Below are positions 28,833-37,553 of a stretch of DNA of 64,000 bases, piece by piece. The stretch's first letter is position 1. Each line of letters opens with the position of its first letter. A program made the position numbers and the translations under genes. The DNA is from Saprospiraceae bacterium (lineage in GTDB: Bacteria > Bacteroidota > Bacteroidia > Chitinophagales > Saprospiraceae). The notes under the pieces were generated by a model. The model saw only the letters and a program-made list of their open reading frames with translations, did not search any database and had not been told where the DNA came from. The DNA lies in contig JAHDHQ010000005.1 of NCBI GenBank assembly GCA_020631235.1, forward strand, positions 125,205 to 189,204. The letters run 5' to 3'.

Positions 28833-31800
28833 TTACTTAATTATTGATATTTGTTTGCTTGCTTTGATATTTGGGCCAATTATTTGGAGCAAATAATTAC
28901 CTGCTGGAATCATAGAAATATCAATAGTTTCTGTAATGGAATCTGTCTGATTAATTGTTTGCTTATGTACCAACTGTCCTTGATAGTTAAAAACATTCAA
29001 TGTGCCTTCAAAATATTCTGAAGATTGTAAATCAACAGTTATGTGGTTTGTTGCAGGATTCGGATAAGCCTTGAATGAGTTTACAATAGTTAAATGTTGA
29101 TTTGAAGAAATTGTTTCTATAACTGTCTCAAAGGTGCTAGTACAACCGTGCACATCAGTTACATAAACTTCGATTCTTCCTTCGTTTAATCCTTCGGCAA
29201 AGCTTCCTTGTTGACCATCTTCCCACTCAAAATCAAAGGGACCATCACCTTCAATAACTGTAATGTTTGAAGTTCCATCGAAACCTGCAGGACTAGCTGG
29301 TGTATTTTCAAAACTAACTTCTATGGTAGGTGGATTTTCAAGAAGGGTGCTTTGAGTTGCCTGGCAACCATTAGGACCAGTTACTATCACGGTGTAGATT
29401 CCAGCTACACCTGCTTGGATGTTTTGATCAAATGATTCAAAGCCCTCAGGCCCATTCCATTCGAAACTTGAACCATTTGGAGGGTTCGTTAATGTAATAT
29501 CTCCTAAGTTGTCAAAACAGTCGATTATGCTTGCTTCTAAATCAAATACTGGATCATTAAAATCAGCTAAAACTTCTACAGTTGATGTCACACTACAACC
29601 GTTTGCTGCAGTAGCTACGACTGTATATTCTCCAGCATTTTGAACCAATGGATTAGGGTCAATAGATATAAATCCATTGGGTCCAGTCCACATGACTGAT
29701 ACATCATCATCCGAAGTGACAGATAAATTAATTACTGCATTGTTACAATCTAGTGTGCCGCCTGTTGCAAAAATTTCGGGCGTTACCACATCACTAAATA
29801 CTTCGACTGTTGCTACAGAGACACATCCATTTGCACTAGTAGCTTCCACGGTATAAAATCCAGCTTCCACAACTGTTGGGTTAGGCTCAGATGAAGTAAA
29901 ACTACTCGGACCGCTCCACAAATAGCTTACTTCAACATCAGCGCTTGCTGAGATGACAATAAATTCATTTTGGCAATCTAATGTCCCACCTGTTATTTCT
30001 ACTTCGGGAAATTCAAAATCTTCTTCTATCGTTAAAGAGGCTACTCCCGAACAACCGTTTTGTCCAGTTACAGTTAAAACATACATTCCTCCTTCAGAAA
30101 CTTCTGGCGTTAATTCACTGGATGTAAATCCATTGGGACCAGTCCACATAATATTGATGTTTTCACCTTCCACACTTCCTTGTAAATTAGTTGTTGGCTG
30201 AGCACAATTTATTTGACCGTCGAAAACCACGGGGATTGGTGAATTAAAATCTTCTTCAATTACTATAAATGTGTTAGCATTACATCCATTGGTACTTGTA
30301 ACTTCAATGGTGTAAACACCAGGTTCAGCTACTTCTATGTTTTTATCATCTGAAGTAAAGTTATTAGGTCCCGACCATGCGTATATTACATCTTCATTAT
30401 TTATCTCGACATTGATAATAACTGTACTATTATTACAATCAATAACTCCACCGGTTAATGATATAACTGGTAGATCATCATCAGCAGTTACTTCTACCGT
30501 CATCATACTAGTACAACCATTGGTGCCGGTTGCAACCACAGTATAGCTTCCAGCCGTATTTACTTGAGGATTTGCGATTGCTGCTTCGAAATCATCCGGA
30601 CCAGTCCACATATAATTTACGTTTTCATCTGTTGAATTTGCACTTATGGTAATCACGTTGTTTTCACAATTTAGTAAACCACCAGTGGCTGTTAGATCAG
30701 GTCCTTCACCATCAAAGCTTACTTGTACCATAACAGAATTCATGCAGCCATTTTGACCTATTGCAGTTGCGGTATAATCTCCTGCTTCACTAACAATAGG
30801 GCTTGATTCTTCACTAGAAAATCCGTTCGGTCCTTCCCATTCAAAAGTTACTCCTTCATCTGGGGATGAAACTGAAATAGTAGTGCTTTCATTGGCACAA
30901 TTAAGCATTCCACCCTCCGCAATGACAACGGGAATGGTTAAATCTTCTGAAGCAACGGCTAAGCCAGTAGCGACACAGCCATTAGGTGCCATTATAGTCA
31001 CTGTGTAAATACCTGCTTCATCAACAGATATTGTAGATTCATCGCTAGTAAACCCGTTAGGCCCAGTCCAAGTATATGTGACACCTTCTGTGTCTGAACT
31101 GGCTGACAAACTAGTTTCTGCATTATTGCAATCGATTACTCCACCAACGGTGGTTAAGTCTGGAACATTGGTATCGGTTAACACCTCCACTTGGGCAGAA
31201 GCAGTACATCCATCTAATGTTTCAGCAGTTACAGTATAAGTACCAGCTTGGCTTACGATTGGATTTTGTTCGTTCGAAGAAAAACCACCTGGACCTTGCC
31301 AAGAATACGTTACATCCGATGTAGAGTTTGCTGACAAGGTTATTGCTCCCCCTTGACAATCTAAGGTTCCACCTTCAGCCGTTAAATCAGGAGCTGTTTC
31401 AAAATTTACATTGATATTATCTTCAGCGCAACAACCATTTTCTGAGTAAACAACTACAGAGTAATTATCAGTTGTGTTTACCGTAATGCTTTGGGTTGTT
31501 TCTCCAGTGGACCACAAATAACTAGTGCCTGCTTCTGCTGTAATTTCATAATCAGGCACATCGCACAATACTATATCTTCTCCTAAATCGATAGAGAAAT
31601 TATTTTCAATGGAAACATTCCAATTGTATGATACGGCGTTTCCACAATAATCAGAAGCCGTATAGGTATAGGTGTAAACTTCAACGATATTAGCATCACA
31701 ATCATCTGTAGAAGAAGTAATAGTAAATTCAATTAAGTCTGAAACATCTCCATTGCAAGCATCCATGCTCATTAATACTGGTGGATCTGGAAATTCGTCA

Positions 31801-33773
31801 CCACATTGAATGACAACATCAGCTATCTGGCCTGATAAAATAGGTGCTTGAGTATCAACTAATTCTATAGATAAAGAGGTAAACCCTATAACACCGCATG
31901 CACTTTCTGCTTGATATTCAATAGTAGTCAAGCCAGATGATGATCCATCACATTCTGCGTCGAAAAAGCTACCTGACTCAGATCCAACAACTTCACCATT
32001 ACAAGTTCCTGCACTCGGAATATAACTATCGATGATCTCTTGTAAATCATCTACTCCACATTCGCCGGTAACCAACATTGGTAAATCAAAAGGTGCTAGC
32101 CAGACCGGTTGTAATTGGTCTGTAATTATTACTTCATAACTTGCCTCAGCAATATTTCCACAAGCATCTTCGATTATGAAGGAGTGTGTTTCAGTCTCAA
32201 TAATCCCACTTCCATCAGAACAATCATTAGCTACAATTGAAATGGTTTCGATTAATCCAAAGGTAACATCTCCTTCACAAGCATCATCTGCGAATATATC
32301 TACTCCAATAGCAGGAATATTTGGTAAAAAGTCATCGCCGCAATCATACATAATTGGTTCAGATGGGATACCACTAATAATAGGAGCTTGTGTATCTAAA
32401 AGCTCTACAGTTATGGATTTATAGCTTGAACTAACTACATCAGGAAAAGGTCCATTTTCATTTCCTGTTTGGTACCATTCAGTTAAACTATTTGCTCCGC
32501 CACAAATATTTAATTCGTATGCATTATCTAATTTTTCTATCCAATTTTCAAGATTAGGACAATTGTCAGTAACACTTAAATTTGCTTCTTCATCTAAAAT
32601 CATTTGGGCTGCATCGTCAACCCCACATTCTCCAATTAATGTTATATTTAAATCTCCTGTAAAAGAAGGTGCAATACCATCCATTACACTCACGACGGTT
32701 TGACAAGTTGTTTCATTCCCATTTCCATCTTCAATAGACCAATTATAGGTATAATATCCAGGGGTATTACTCCATGAGTATGGAAATGAACTGCCTGGAA
32801 TTAAACCGTAAGGACCGAATAAAGTGCCATCAGGGTCAATCAGGGTTACTAGCCCTGATACATCACAATTGTCCATAAACGTGGGATCAATGATTTCCCA
32901 TTCTGCTTCACAATTCTCATCAAAGAATACATCAAAACTAGTTGGACATTCCACGAAAACCGGAAATTCAGAATCCGTAGCTTCGAGTAAAAAATTATAA
33001 GCTGGACTTGTACAACCATAATCATCTTCCACAAATATATTGTTCTCACCTGTTTCTATCCATAAATTAATAGCTTCTACATTTGCTGATGTGGAATTAC
33101 TTAAATCATTTGCATAAACAGTCGATGCAGCACAAATTCCATCTTCCACCACAATGTCAATTTGTGCTTCAGAGCCAGGGCATTCTGGCGCTGATCCATT
33201 TAAAACGACACTGGTCACAGATGGACAAATATTTCCAAATACAATTTCAGAATAGAATACTTCTGAAAAATAGCTTGCTTGAAAATTATCATTACAAATT
33301 TTTATTTTCCAAATTCCATCAGCATTAATACCATCATCGTTAAGACTGCCAAAATCATCCTCAGGTTGTGATTCCACATAGTATAAACTGCTCCATGTAT
33401 CTTGAGGTGTAGGGAGTGAAGGACACGGAATGTATCTCACAGCACAAATTCCTCCAGACCATCCGGGAAATGATCCTGAAGTGGATGCTGCCATTACAAA
33501 TTCTGAACCATCGGGTGCTTCTAATACTACGTCGACAAAATAGCCGTCAAAGACATCTATATCTATAAAAACTTGAGTAATGCCTAAATTATCAACGCCT
33601 AAATTGCCAATGCCGCTCACACTCACATTAATTTCTTGAGGAGCTCCTACACATTCGTCAAATACAGGACCGGTAAAGTCTCCAACGAAAGTTTGTGCAA
33701 AAGCACTTCCTGTTAAACTTATAAAAAGTAAAATTTTTAAATAATTAATAATGGTAAGTAGATAGGATTTCAT
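28833..33773 (-). CDS. T9SS-exported adhesin with P-domain-like head and nine tandem Ig-like repeats
   Basis: Surface protein of 1646 residues. After the signal peptide (ends SAFAQ) comes a jelly-roll domain resembling the proprotein-convertase P domain (VDVVLEAPDGSEFVMA, NADGIWKIKICND). Several HYR/Ig-like modules follow to about residue 790, then nine tandem repeats of about 76 residues, each with the pattern GG-xxx-C ... W-x-GPNGF ... AGxYTVxxxxxNGC. The two Cys per repeat probably form a disulfide. The last 80 residues are a T9SS type A sorting domain (FKAYPNPATNHITVDL, ending KASKQISIIK), processed by PorU. ATG at 33773 is chosen: the upstream TTG at 33803 falls on the -7 box. Confidence 0.88.
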   Translation of the reverse strand: MKSYLLTIINYLKILLFISLTGSAFAQTFVGDFTGPVFDECVGAPQEINVSVSGIGNLGVDNLGITQVFIDIDVFDGYFVDVVLEAPDGSEFVMAASTSGSFPGWSGGICAVRYIPCPSLPTPQDTWSSLYYVESQPEDDFGSLNDDGINADGIWKIKICNDNFQASYFSEVFYSEIVFGNICPSVTSVVLNGSAPECPGSEAQIDIVVEDGICAASTVYANDLSNSTSANVEAINLWIETGENNIFVEDDYGCTSPAYNFLLEATDSEFPVFVECPTSFDVFFDENCEAEWEIIDPTFMDNCDVSGLVTLIDPDGTLFGPYGLIPGSSFPYSWSNTPGYYTYNWSIEDGNGNETTCQTVVSVMDGIAPSFTGDLNITLIGECGVDDAAQMILDEEANLSVTDNCPNLENWIEKLDNAYELNICGGANSLTEWYQTGNENGPFPDVVSSSYKSITVELLDTQAPIISGIPSEPIMYDCGDDFLPNIPAIGVDIFADDACEGDVTFGLIETISIVANDCSDGSGIIETETHSFIIEDACGNIAEASYEVIITDQLQPVWLAPFDLPMLVTGECGVDDLQEIIDSYIPSAGTCNGEVVGSESGSFFDAECDGSSSGLTTIEYQAESACGVIGFTSLSIELVDTQAPILSGQIADVVIQCGDEFPDPPVLMSMDACNGDVSDLIEFTITSSTDDCDANIVEVYTYTYTASDYCGNAVSYNWNVSIENNFSIDLGEDIVLCDVPDYEITAEAGTSYLWSTGETTQSITVNTTDNYSVVVYSENGCCAEDNINVNFETAPDLTAEGGTLDCQGGAITLSANSTSDVTYSWQGPGGFSSNEQNPIVSQAGTYTVTAETLDGCTASAQVEVLTDTNVPDLTTVGGVIDCNNAETSLSASSDTEGVTYTWTGPNGFTSDESTISVDEAGIYTVTIMAPNGCVATGLAVASEDLTIPVVIAEGGMLNCANESTTISVSSPDEGVTFEWEGPNGFSSEESSPIVSEAGDYTATAIGQNGCMNSVMVQVSFDGEGPDLTATGGLLNCENNVITISANSTDENVNYMWTGPDDFEAAIANPQVNTAGSYTVVATGTNGCTSMMTVEVTADDDLPVISLTGGVIDCNNSTVIINVEINNEDVIYAWSGPNNFTSDDKNIEVAEPGVYTIEVTSTNGCNANTFIVIEEDFNSPIPVVFDGQINCAQPTTNLQGSVEGENINIMWTGPNGFTSSELTPEVSEGGMYVLTVTGQNGCSGVASLTIEEDFEFPEVEITGGTLDCQNEFIVISASADVEVSYLWSGPSSFTSSEPNPTVVEAGFYTVEATSANGCVSVATVEVFSDVVTPEIFATGGTLDCNNAVINLSVTSDDDVSVMWTGPNGFISIDPNPLVQNAGEYTVVATAANGCSVTSTVEVLADFNDPVFDLEASIIDCFDNLGDITLTNPPNGSSFEWNGPEGFESFDQNIQAGVAGIYTVIVTGPNGCQATQSTLLENPPTIEVSFENTPASPAGFDGTSNITVIEGDGPFDFEWEDGQQGSFAEGLNEGRIEVYVTDVHGCTSTFETVIETISSNQHLTIVNSFKAYPNPATNHITVDLQSSEYFEGTLNVFNYQGQLVHKQTINQTDSITETIDISMIPAGNYLLQIIGPNIKASKQISIIK
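29330..31390 (-). repeat. Tandem array of nine Ig-like coding repeats
   Basis: Nine successive coding units of about 228 bases. The most constant parts encode WTGPNGF and NGC. The copies differ clearly in sequence, pointing to an old array rather than recent slippage. A more divergent unit (SYLWSTGETTQSITV ... NGCC) precedes the first. Confidence 0.82.
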
Positions 33774-33800
33774 AATTACTTGTTTGATTATATAATATCT

Positions 33801-33846
33801 CAAAAGTAATTTGATGATCCATCCTCTCAGTCACATGAAAATGTGA
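33801..33846 (-). promoter_or_regulatory. Regulon promoter 3: palindrome plus -7 box of the adhesin gene
   Basis: TCACAT-GAAA-ATGTGA (33831-33846) precedes TACTTTTG (33801-33808) by exactly 22 bases on the minus strand; the ATG at 33773 follows the box by 27 bases. Same layout as at 18566-18611 and 28666-28711. Confidence 0.78.
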
Positions 33847-33956
33847 AATTGCAGGTGTTAAAAGCAAAAAAATAGTGATTATGATCTATCTTCCAAAATA
33901 TAAGCTTATTTAAAATCGCTTCAAATGAGTACCCCAAAGACAGATTATTTGTAATA

Positions 33957-33988
33957 AAAAAAAGCGCTTCACCAGAAGCGCTTTTTTT
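33957..33988 (-). terminator. Terminator of the TPR gene at 34007, bidirectional in form
   Basis: Seven or more A residues, GCGCTTC, a loop ACCA, GAAGCGC and a T run (33957-33988) make a 14-bp stem with U tracts on both strands. It follows the stop of the minus-strand TPR gene by some 20 bases and insulates the regulated adhesin promoter. Confidence 0.85.
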
Positions 33989-34006
33989 TTATGTTTAGTT
34001 TAAGTT

Positions 34007-35413
34007 TTATTTAAACCTGACCCTTACTGTTTCACCGATCCAGCAAGGAACTTTCACTGATTGTCCAGCCTTAACTTTTCTCATAAAGCCTTCTTGTTTT
34101 TCCGGTAATGAAGCATAGTATTTGCTTAATCTAGATTGCGCTTCTTCAGCAGCTTCCGGATCAATACTTTTTGCGTATTCATATTTTTCCATAGCAGCAA
34201 TTATAGCTAGTCTAACAGCCCAGTCATCACCACATCCACGAGCAGAACTTCCATACATATCACCTATGGTTATGTAAGGATCTCCCCAATTCGGTCTTAA
34301 TTTGGCTGCTTCTCTTGCATTGTTCCTAGCATCACTATACTTCTTGAATTTACTATATTGAATTTTAGCGACAGAAAGTAAGTAACTTGCTTTTTTTACA
34401 TTGTCAGTTTCCTTGGCAATGGCTTTTTCGTAGTAAGAAATAGCTCCTTGAAAATCACCCTCTTGTCTAAGTTTTTTTGCGTATTTCGCCGGATTATTCT
34501 CCTTATCGTCAGATAACATTTGAGCATTCGCTGCGGCAGCATAAGTTTTCCATTTGCCGTCTAGTTCCTTAACTAATTCGTCATCATCAGCACAACCTTG
34601 GGCTTTTAGCTTTGCAAGTACTTTCTTTATAACATCTTTGTCATCAGGGTTAGCATCGTACTCAGGTCTTAATTTGTTTTTGAAAAATTCACAATCAAAT
34701 ATTTCACTTTCCACCGGCGCATAGTGCACTTTAGATGCTTTCCATGCTTGTTCGAAATAAGTGCCGTAATCTGCATTGTTTTCTATGTTATGTTGGGCAA
34801 TTTTTTCTAGAGACTGGTAAATCTCTAAAGCTTGTGCTTTTTCTATTTTACCCTTTTGGTATTGATACACTGCAATTTTTGCCAGTGGATCGAAAACAAT
34901 ATATTCCACATCATTACCACCTAAGTTCATCGCTTCTTGTAAAACTTCAAAGTTTTTAGAATAGGGAGAATTTAGAGAATAGTACATATCATATCCTTGT
35001 CTACCTCGTAAATAGGAGATACGTTGGTTTACACATTCTTCTGTATCTCCACATTTTAAAGAAATGCTTTTTGCTCTGTAACATTCTACTGCTTGGTCAT
35101 ATAAGGCTACAACTTTGCTTGCAAATTCTTTTTTCTCAGCATCATCTGTAGAGTTTTGAAATTTGTGAAGATAGATTTTAGCTCCATCTGTCATATGGTA
35201 ATCTCTTTTTCCGTCTGCGGCTGGGGCTATATCGTATGCTTTTTGCCAGTTTTCGAAGGCAGTAGAATAATCTTCCGTCTTTAAGGCTGATCGATAGATA
35301 GAGTGTGCATCTGTAGCTTCACTTTCTTTTTCATTTCCAATCCAATTTGCACATTGTGCATTTCCAAATGTAGCTATTCCAACAAAGAATAACATGTACA
35401 TCAATTTACTCAT
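34007..35413 (-). CDS. Secreted TPR protein, paralogue of the lipoprotein at 12212-13636
   Basis: Exported protein of 468 residues (signal MSKLMYMLFFVGIATFGNAQ; no lipobox, unlike its paralogue). TPR-like helices are visible at YRSALKTEDYSTAFENWQKA, AKKLRQEGDFQGAISYYEKA and AREAAKLRPNWGDPYITIGD. The C-terminus ends with VKVPCWIGETVRVRF, matching the CWI motif of the paralogue. Single-gene unit: its own terminator lies downstream, and coaX/OMP genes upstream end separately. Function unknown; probably a periplasmic scaffold. Confidence 0.8.
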   Translation of the reverse strand: MSKLMYMLFFVGIATFGNAQCANWIGNEKESEATDAHSIYRSALKTEDYSTAFENWQKAYDIAPAADGKRDYHMTDGAKIYLHKFQNSTDDAEKKEFASKVVALYDQAVECYRAKSISLKCGDTEECVNQRISYLRGRQGYDMYYSLNSPYSKNFEVLQEAMNLGGNDVEYIVFDPLAKIAVYQYQKGKIEKAQALEIYQSLEKIAQHNIENNADYGTYFEQAWKASKVHYAPVESEIFDCEFFKNKLRPEYDANPDDKDVIKKVLAKLKAQGCADDDELVKELDGKWKTYAAAANAQMLSDDKENNPAKYAKKLRQEGDFQGAISYYEKAIAKETDNVKKASYLLSVAKIQYSKFKKYSDARNNAREAAKLRPNWGDPYITIGDMYGSSARGCGDDWAVRLAIIAAMEKYEYAKSIDPEAAEEAQSRLSKYYASLPEKQEGFMRKVKAGQSVKVPCWIGETVRVRFK

Positions 35414-35508
35414 AGCTTAAGTTTATTTGGTGCTTTTTCAGTGTTTAATAAATACAATGTCAAGATGATATAATTTTCTATTATGGTGTGTTAAAGGAAT
35501 TTTAAAGT

Positions 35509-36846
35509 TTAGTTATACTTCCTTTTAAGGAACCACTCATCGTCATTAAATGAGAATCCGAATCTCAATTCCATATAATTTTCAACAAGAACTTCAGAGG
35601 CCATCTTTCGGCCTAATGCAATATTTATATCCGCAATAGAAGATTTACGTTGGTATATAAATGGCATACCTAAACCAAAGGTAACTCCCATGTTGCTCAC
35701 TTGGTTTCCATTAAAACTAGAAGGCTCTGTTCTTGTATAAAAACCTGCTTTATAATTAATTCTTGATAAAAAGTTTGTGATCGAATTGTATTTTGGTACA
35801 TAATAAAACCCGACATTGAAAGAGTTAATATCACTTAAAGATCTAGGGTCTACGTCGTTTGTATAACTAGACCATGGGGAAGTACTATAAGCAACTGAGG
35901 CACCCCATTTATTGCCAGCTTTATAACTCAATCCGAAACCTATTGTACCTGGAATAGTCATCATACCTGCACTATCTTGAACAAAAGTTAAAGTATCAAT
36001 GATATCGCTTGTGTTGGTGGCATTTAAAAAAGTAAATTCACTACTGGTTTCACTTGTATTCGCATTAGAATTACTTGAATAGTGGAGACCTGCTGTTAAT
36101 ATATTTTTTGGTATTAGTTTATCTTCATCCAAGGCTTTCTTGTTAAGAATGTGAGAATACATCAAGCCACCATCCACTTGGAAGCCTCTGATGGAATAAG
36201 CCGTCGTAAAAATGTTATTAAAGGGATTTAGATAGTCCACATAAAAGATGTTTTTCTCATAGTTAATTCTACCAAAAATGTAGCCTAGATTTACCCCAGC
36301 AGAAAAGCCATCATACTGAAAACTATTACCCCACAATAGTTTAGTTGTTCCACCATAACCCGTATAATTTCTTTCTATTTGACCGACTCCTTCGATGGTT
36401 TCTGTTGTGGTTAGATTATAACCTACTTTAGAATACTGCTGTAAAGAAAAGCACATACCTAGGTTATACTTTCTTTCAATGGGACTAAGGGTTCTGTTAA
36501 TAGAGTTAAACAAAGGAAAGGCGATAGACATATAATCAAAGCCACCTGTCCAATTTCGATAGTTACTGTTATCAGTCGATAGATCATAATATTTTGCACT
36601 CAATCCTAAGTCAAAACTGGTTTTTTTCAAATACCCATAAGAGGCCGGATTCAGAGTGTTTGTTTGTGACTCACTGTAATAACCTGATGCGGCAAAGCCC
36701 ATACCGGCAGTCGAAGAAAAGACTTGTGGGTACAAATCACCTATTCCAAATCTTGAGAAAATAGAATTATTCTGAGCCTGTCCTTGTAAAAGTAAGGGCA
36801 GCAATATGAGATTTGATAATATAATTAATCTAGCTACAATATTCAT
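35509..36846 (-). CDS. Outer-membrane protein of the FadL/PorV-like barrel type
   Basis: Exported barrel protein of 445 residues (signal MNIVARLIILSNLILLPLLL, cleaved near LQGQAQ). The mature part begins NNSIFSRFGIGDLYPQVFSS followed by TAGMGFAASGYYSE and LNPASYGYL, the pattern of FadL-like outer-membrane proteins of Bacteroidota. The C-terminal strand is MELRFGFSFNDDEWFLKRKYN. It overlaps the end of coaX by 17 bases, so it is co-transcribed with coaX and purH. The cargo is unknown. Confidence 0.75.
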   Translation of the reverse strand: MNIVARLIILSNLILLPLLLQGQAQNNSIFSRFGIGDLYPQVFSSTAGMGFAASGYYSESQTNTLNPASYGYLKKTSFDLGLSAKYYDLSTDNSNYRNWTGGFDYMSIAFPLFNSINRTLSPIERKYNLGMCFSLQQYSKVGYNLTTTETIEGVGQIERNYTGYGGTTKLLWGNSFQYDGFSAGVNLGYIFGRINYEKNIFYVDYLNPFNNIFTTAYSIRGFQVDGGLMYSHILNKKALDEDKLIPKNILTAGLHYSSNSNANTSETSSEFTFLNATNTSDIIDTLTFVQDSAGMMTIPGTIGFGLSYKAGNKWGASVAYSTSPWSSYTNDVDPRSLSDINSFNVGFYYVPKYNSITNFLSRINYKAGFYTRTEPSSFNGNQVSNMGVTFGLGMPFIYQRKSSIADINIALGRKMASEVLVENYMELRFGFSFNDDEWFLKRKYN

Positions 36847-37549
36847 TTAAGTAGTTTAATCCATCCAAGATGAGAAATGGAAGCACAAATATCTCAGTTT
36901 CTAACAACTCTGCAAAATCATTTGCTGCTCCGCCTGTAAAAATCACCTTTAATTCAGGGTATTTGTCCTTCATTAAAGATATATAACCTTTTAATTCAAA
37001 TAATATTCCATAAAATGCACCATTTTCCAGTGCCATTGCTGTTGACCTACCCAAAATTTCATCATGTTTTTTAAGATGACCTAATGGAAGCTTGGACGTC
37101 ATTTGATCCATCGCATCTAAGCGCATCTTCCAGCCTGGAGAAATATTGCCTCCTAGAAACCGCTTATCTGCAGTCAGTATATCAATCGTCAAACAAGTTC
37201 CTAAATCAACCACTAAGCAGTGTTGACCAGGAAAATGATTTAATGCTCCTAAGCATGCAGTAATTCTATCAACTCCCAATGTGGTAGGCGTATCATATTC
37301 TAGAGTCAAAGGCATTTGAGAGTCATGCCCCACAATGGTATATTCTTTTGGAATATCTAAGCGATTAAGCAGTTGATCAGTGTTTTTTCTAACTGAGCTC
37401 ACCCATACGTTCTGGATGTTTTGTCTATGTAAGAAAAGGCTTAGTTCTGGATCTTCTTCATTTTTAATTTTAATGAAGTCAACCATCAAAGAGCCATCAT
37501 AAAGAGCTAGTTTGATAAAAGTATTTCCTATGTCTATACTTAGGTTCAA
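36830..37549 (-). CDS. coaX: CoaX, type III pantothenate kinase
   Basis: Cytoplasmic kinase that phosphorylates pantothenate in the first step of coenzyme A synthesis; the type III form is not inhibited by CoA. The 239 residues carry the phosphate motif SIDIGNTFIKLALYD at the N-terminus, GVDRITACLGA, the adenosine-phosphate motif LVVDLGTCLTIDIL, GGNISPGWKMRLDAM and VIFTGGAAND. TTG start, chosen because the family begins with this residue. It lies four bases after purH and overlaps the outer-membrane gene. Confidence 0.93.
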   Translation of the reverse strand: MNLSIDIGNTFIKLALYDGSLMVDFIKIKNEEDPELSLFLHRQNIQNVWVSSVRKNTDQLLNRLDIPKEYTIVGHDSQMPLTLEYDTPTTLGVDRITACLGALNHFPGQHCLVVDLGTCLTIDILTADKRFLGGNISPGWKMRLDAMDQMTSKLPLGHLKKHDEILGRSTAMALENGAFYGILFELKGYISLMKDKYPELKVIFTGGAANDFAELLETEIFVLPFLILDGLNYLNEYCS

Positions 37550-37553
37550 GCCA

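Noticed and set aside
29330..31390. Tandem array as a CRISPR or recent satellite repeat
   Set aside because: The units are coding, about 228 bases long and diverged at the DNA level; they encode Ig-like domains.
34735..34959. Open frame antisense to the TPR gene
   Set aside because: It is a shadow of the real minus-strand gene, without family features, signal or promoter.
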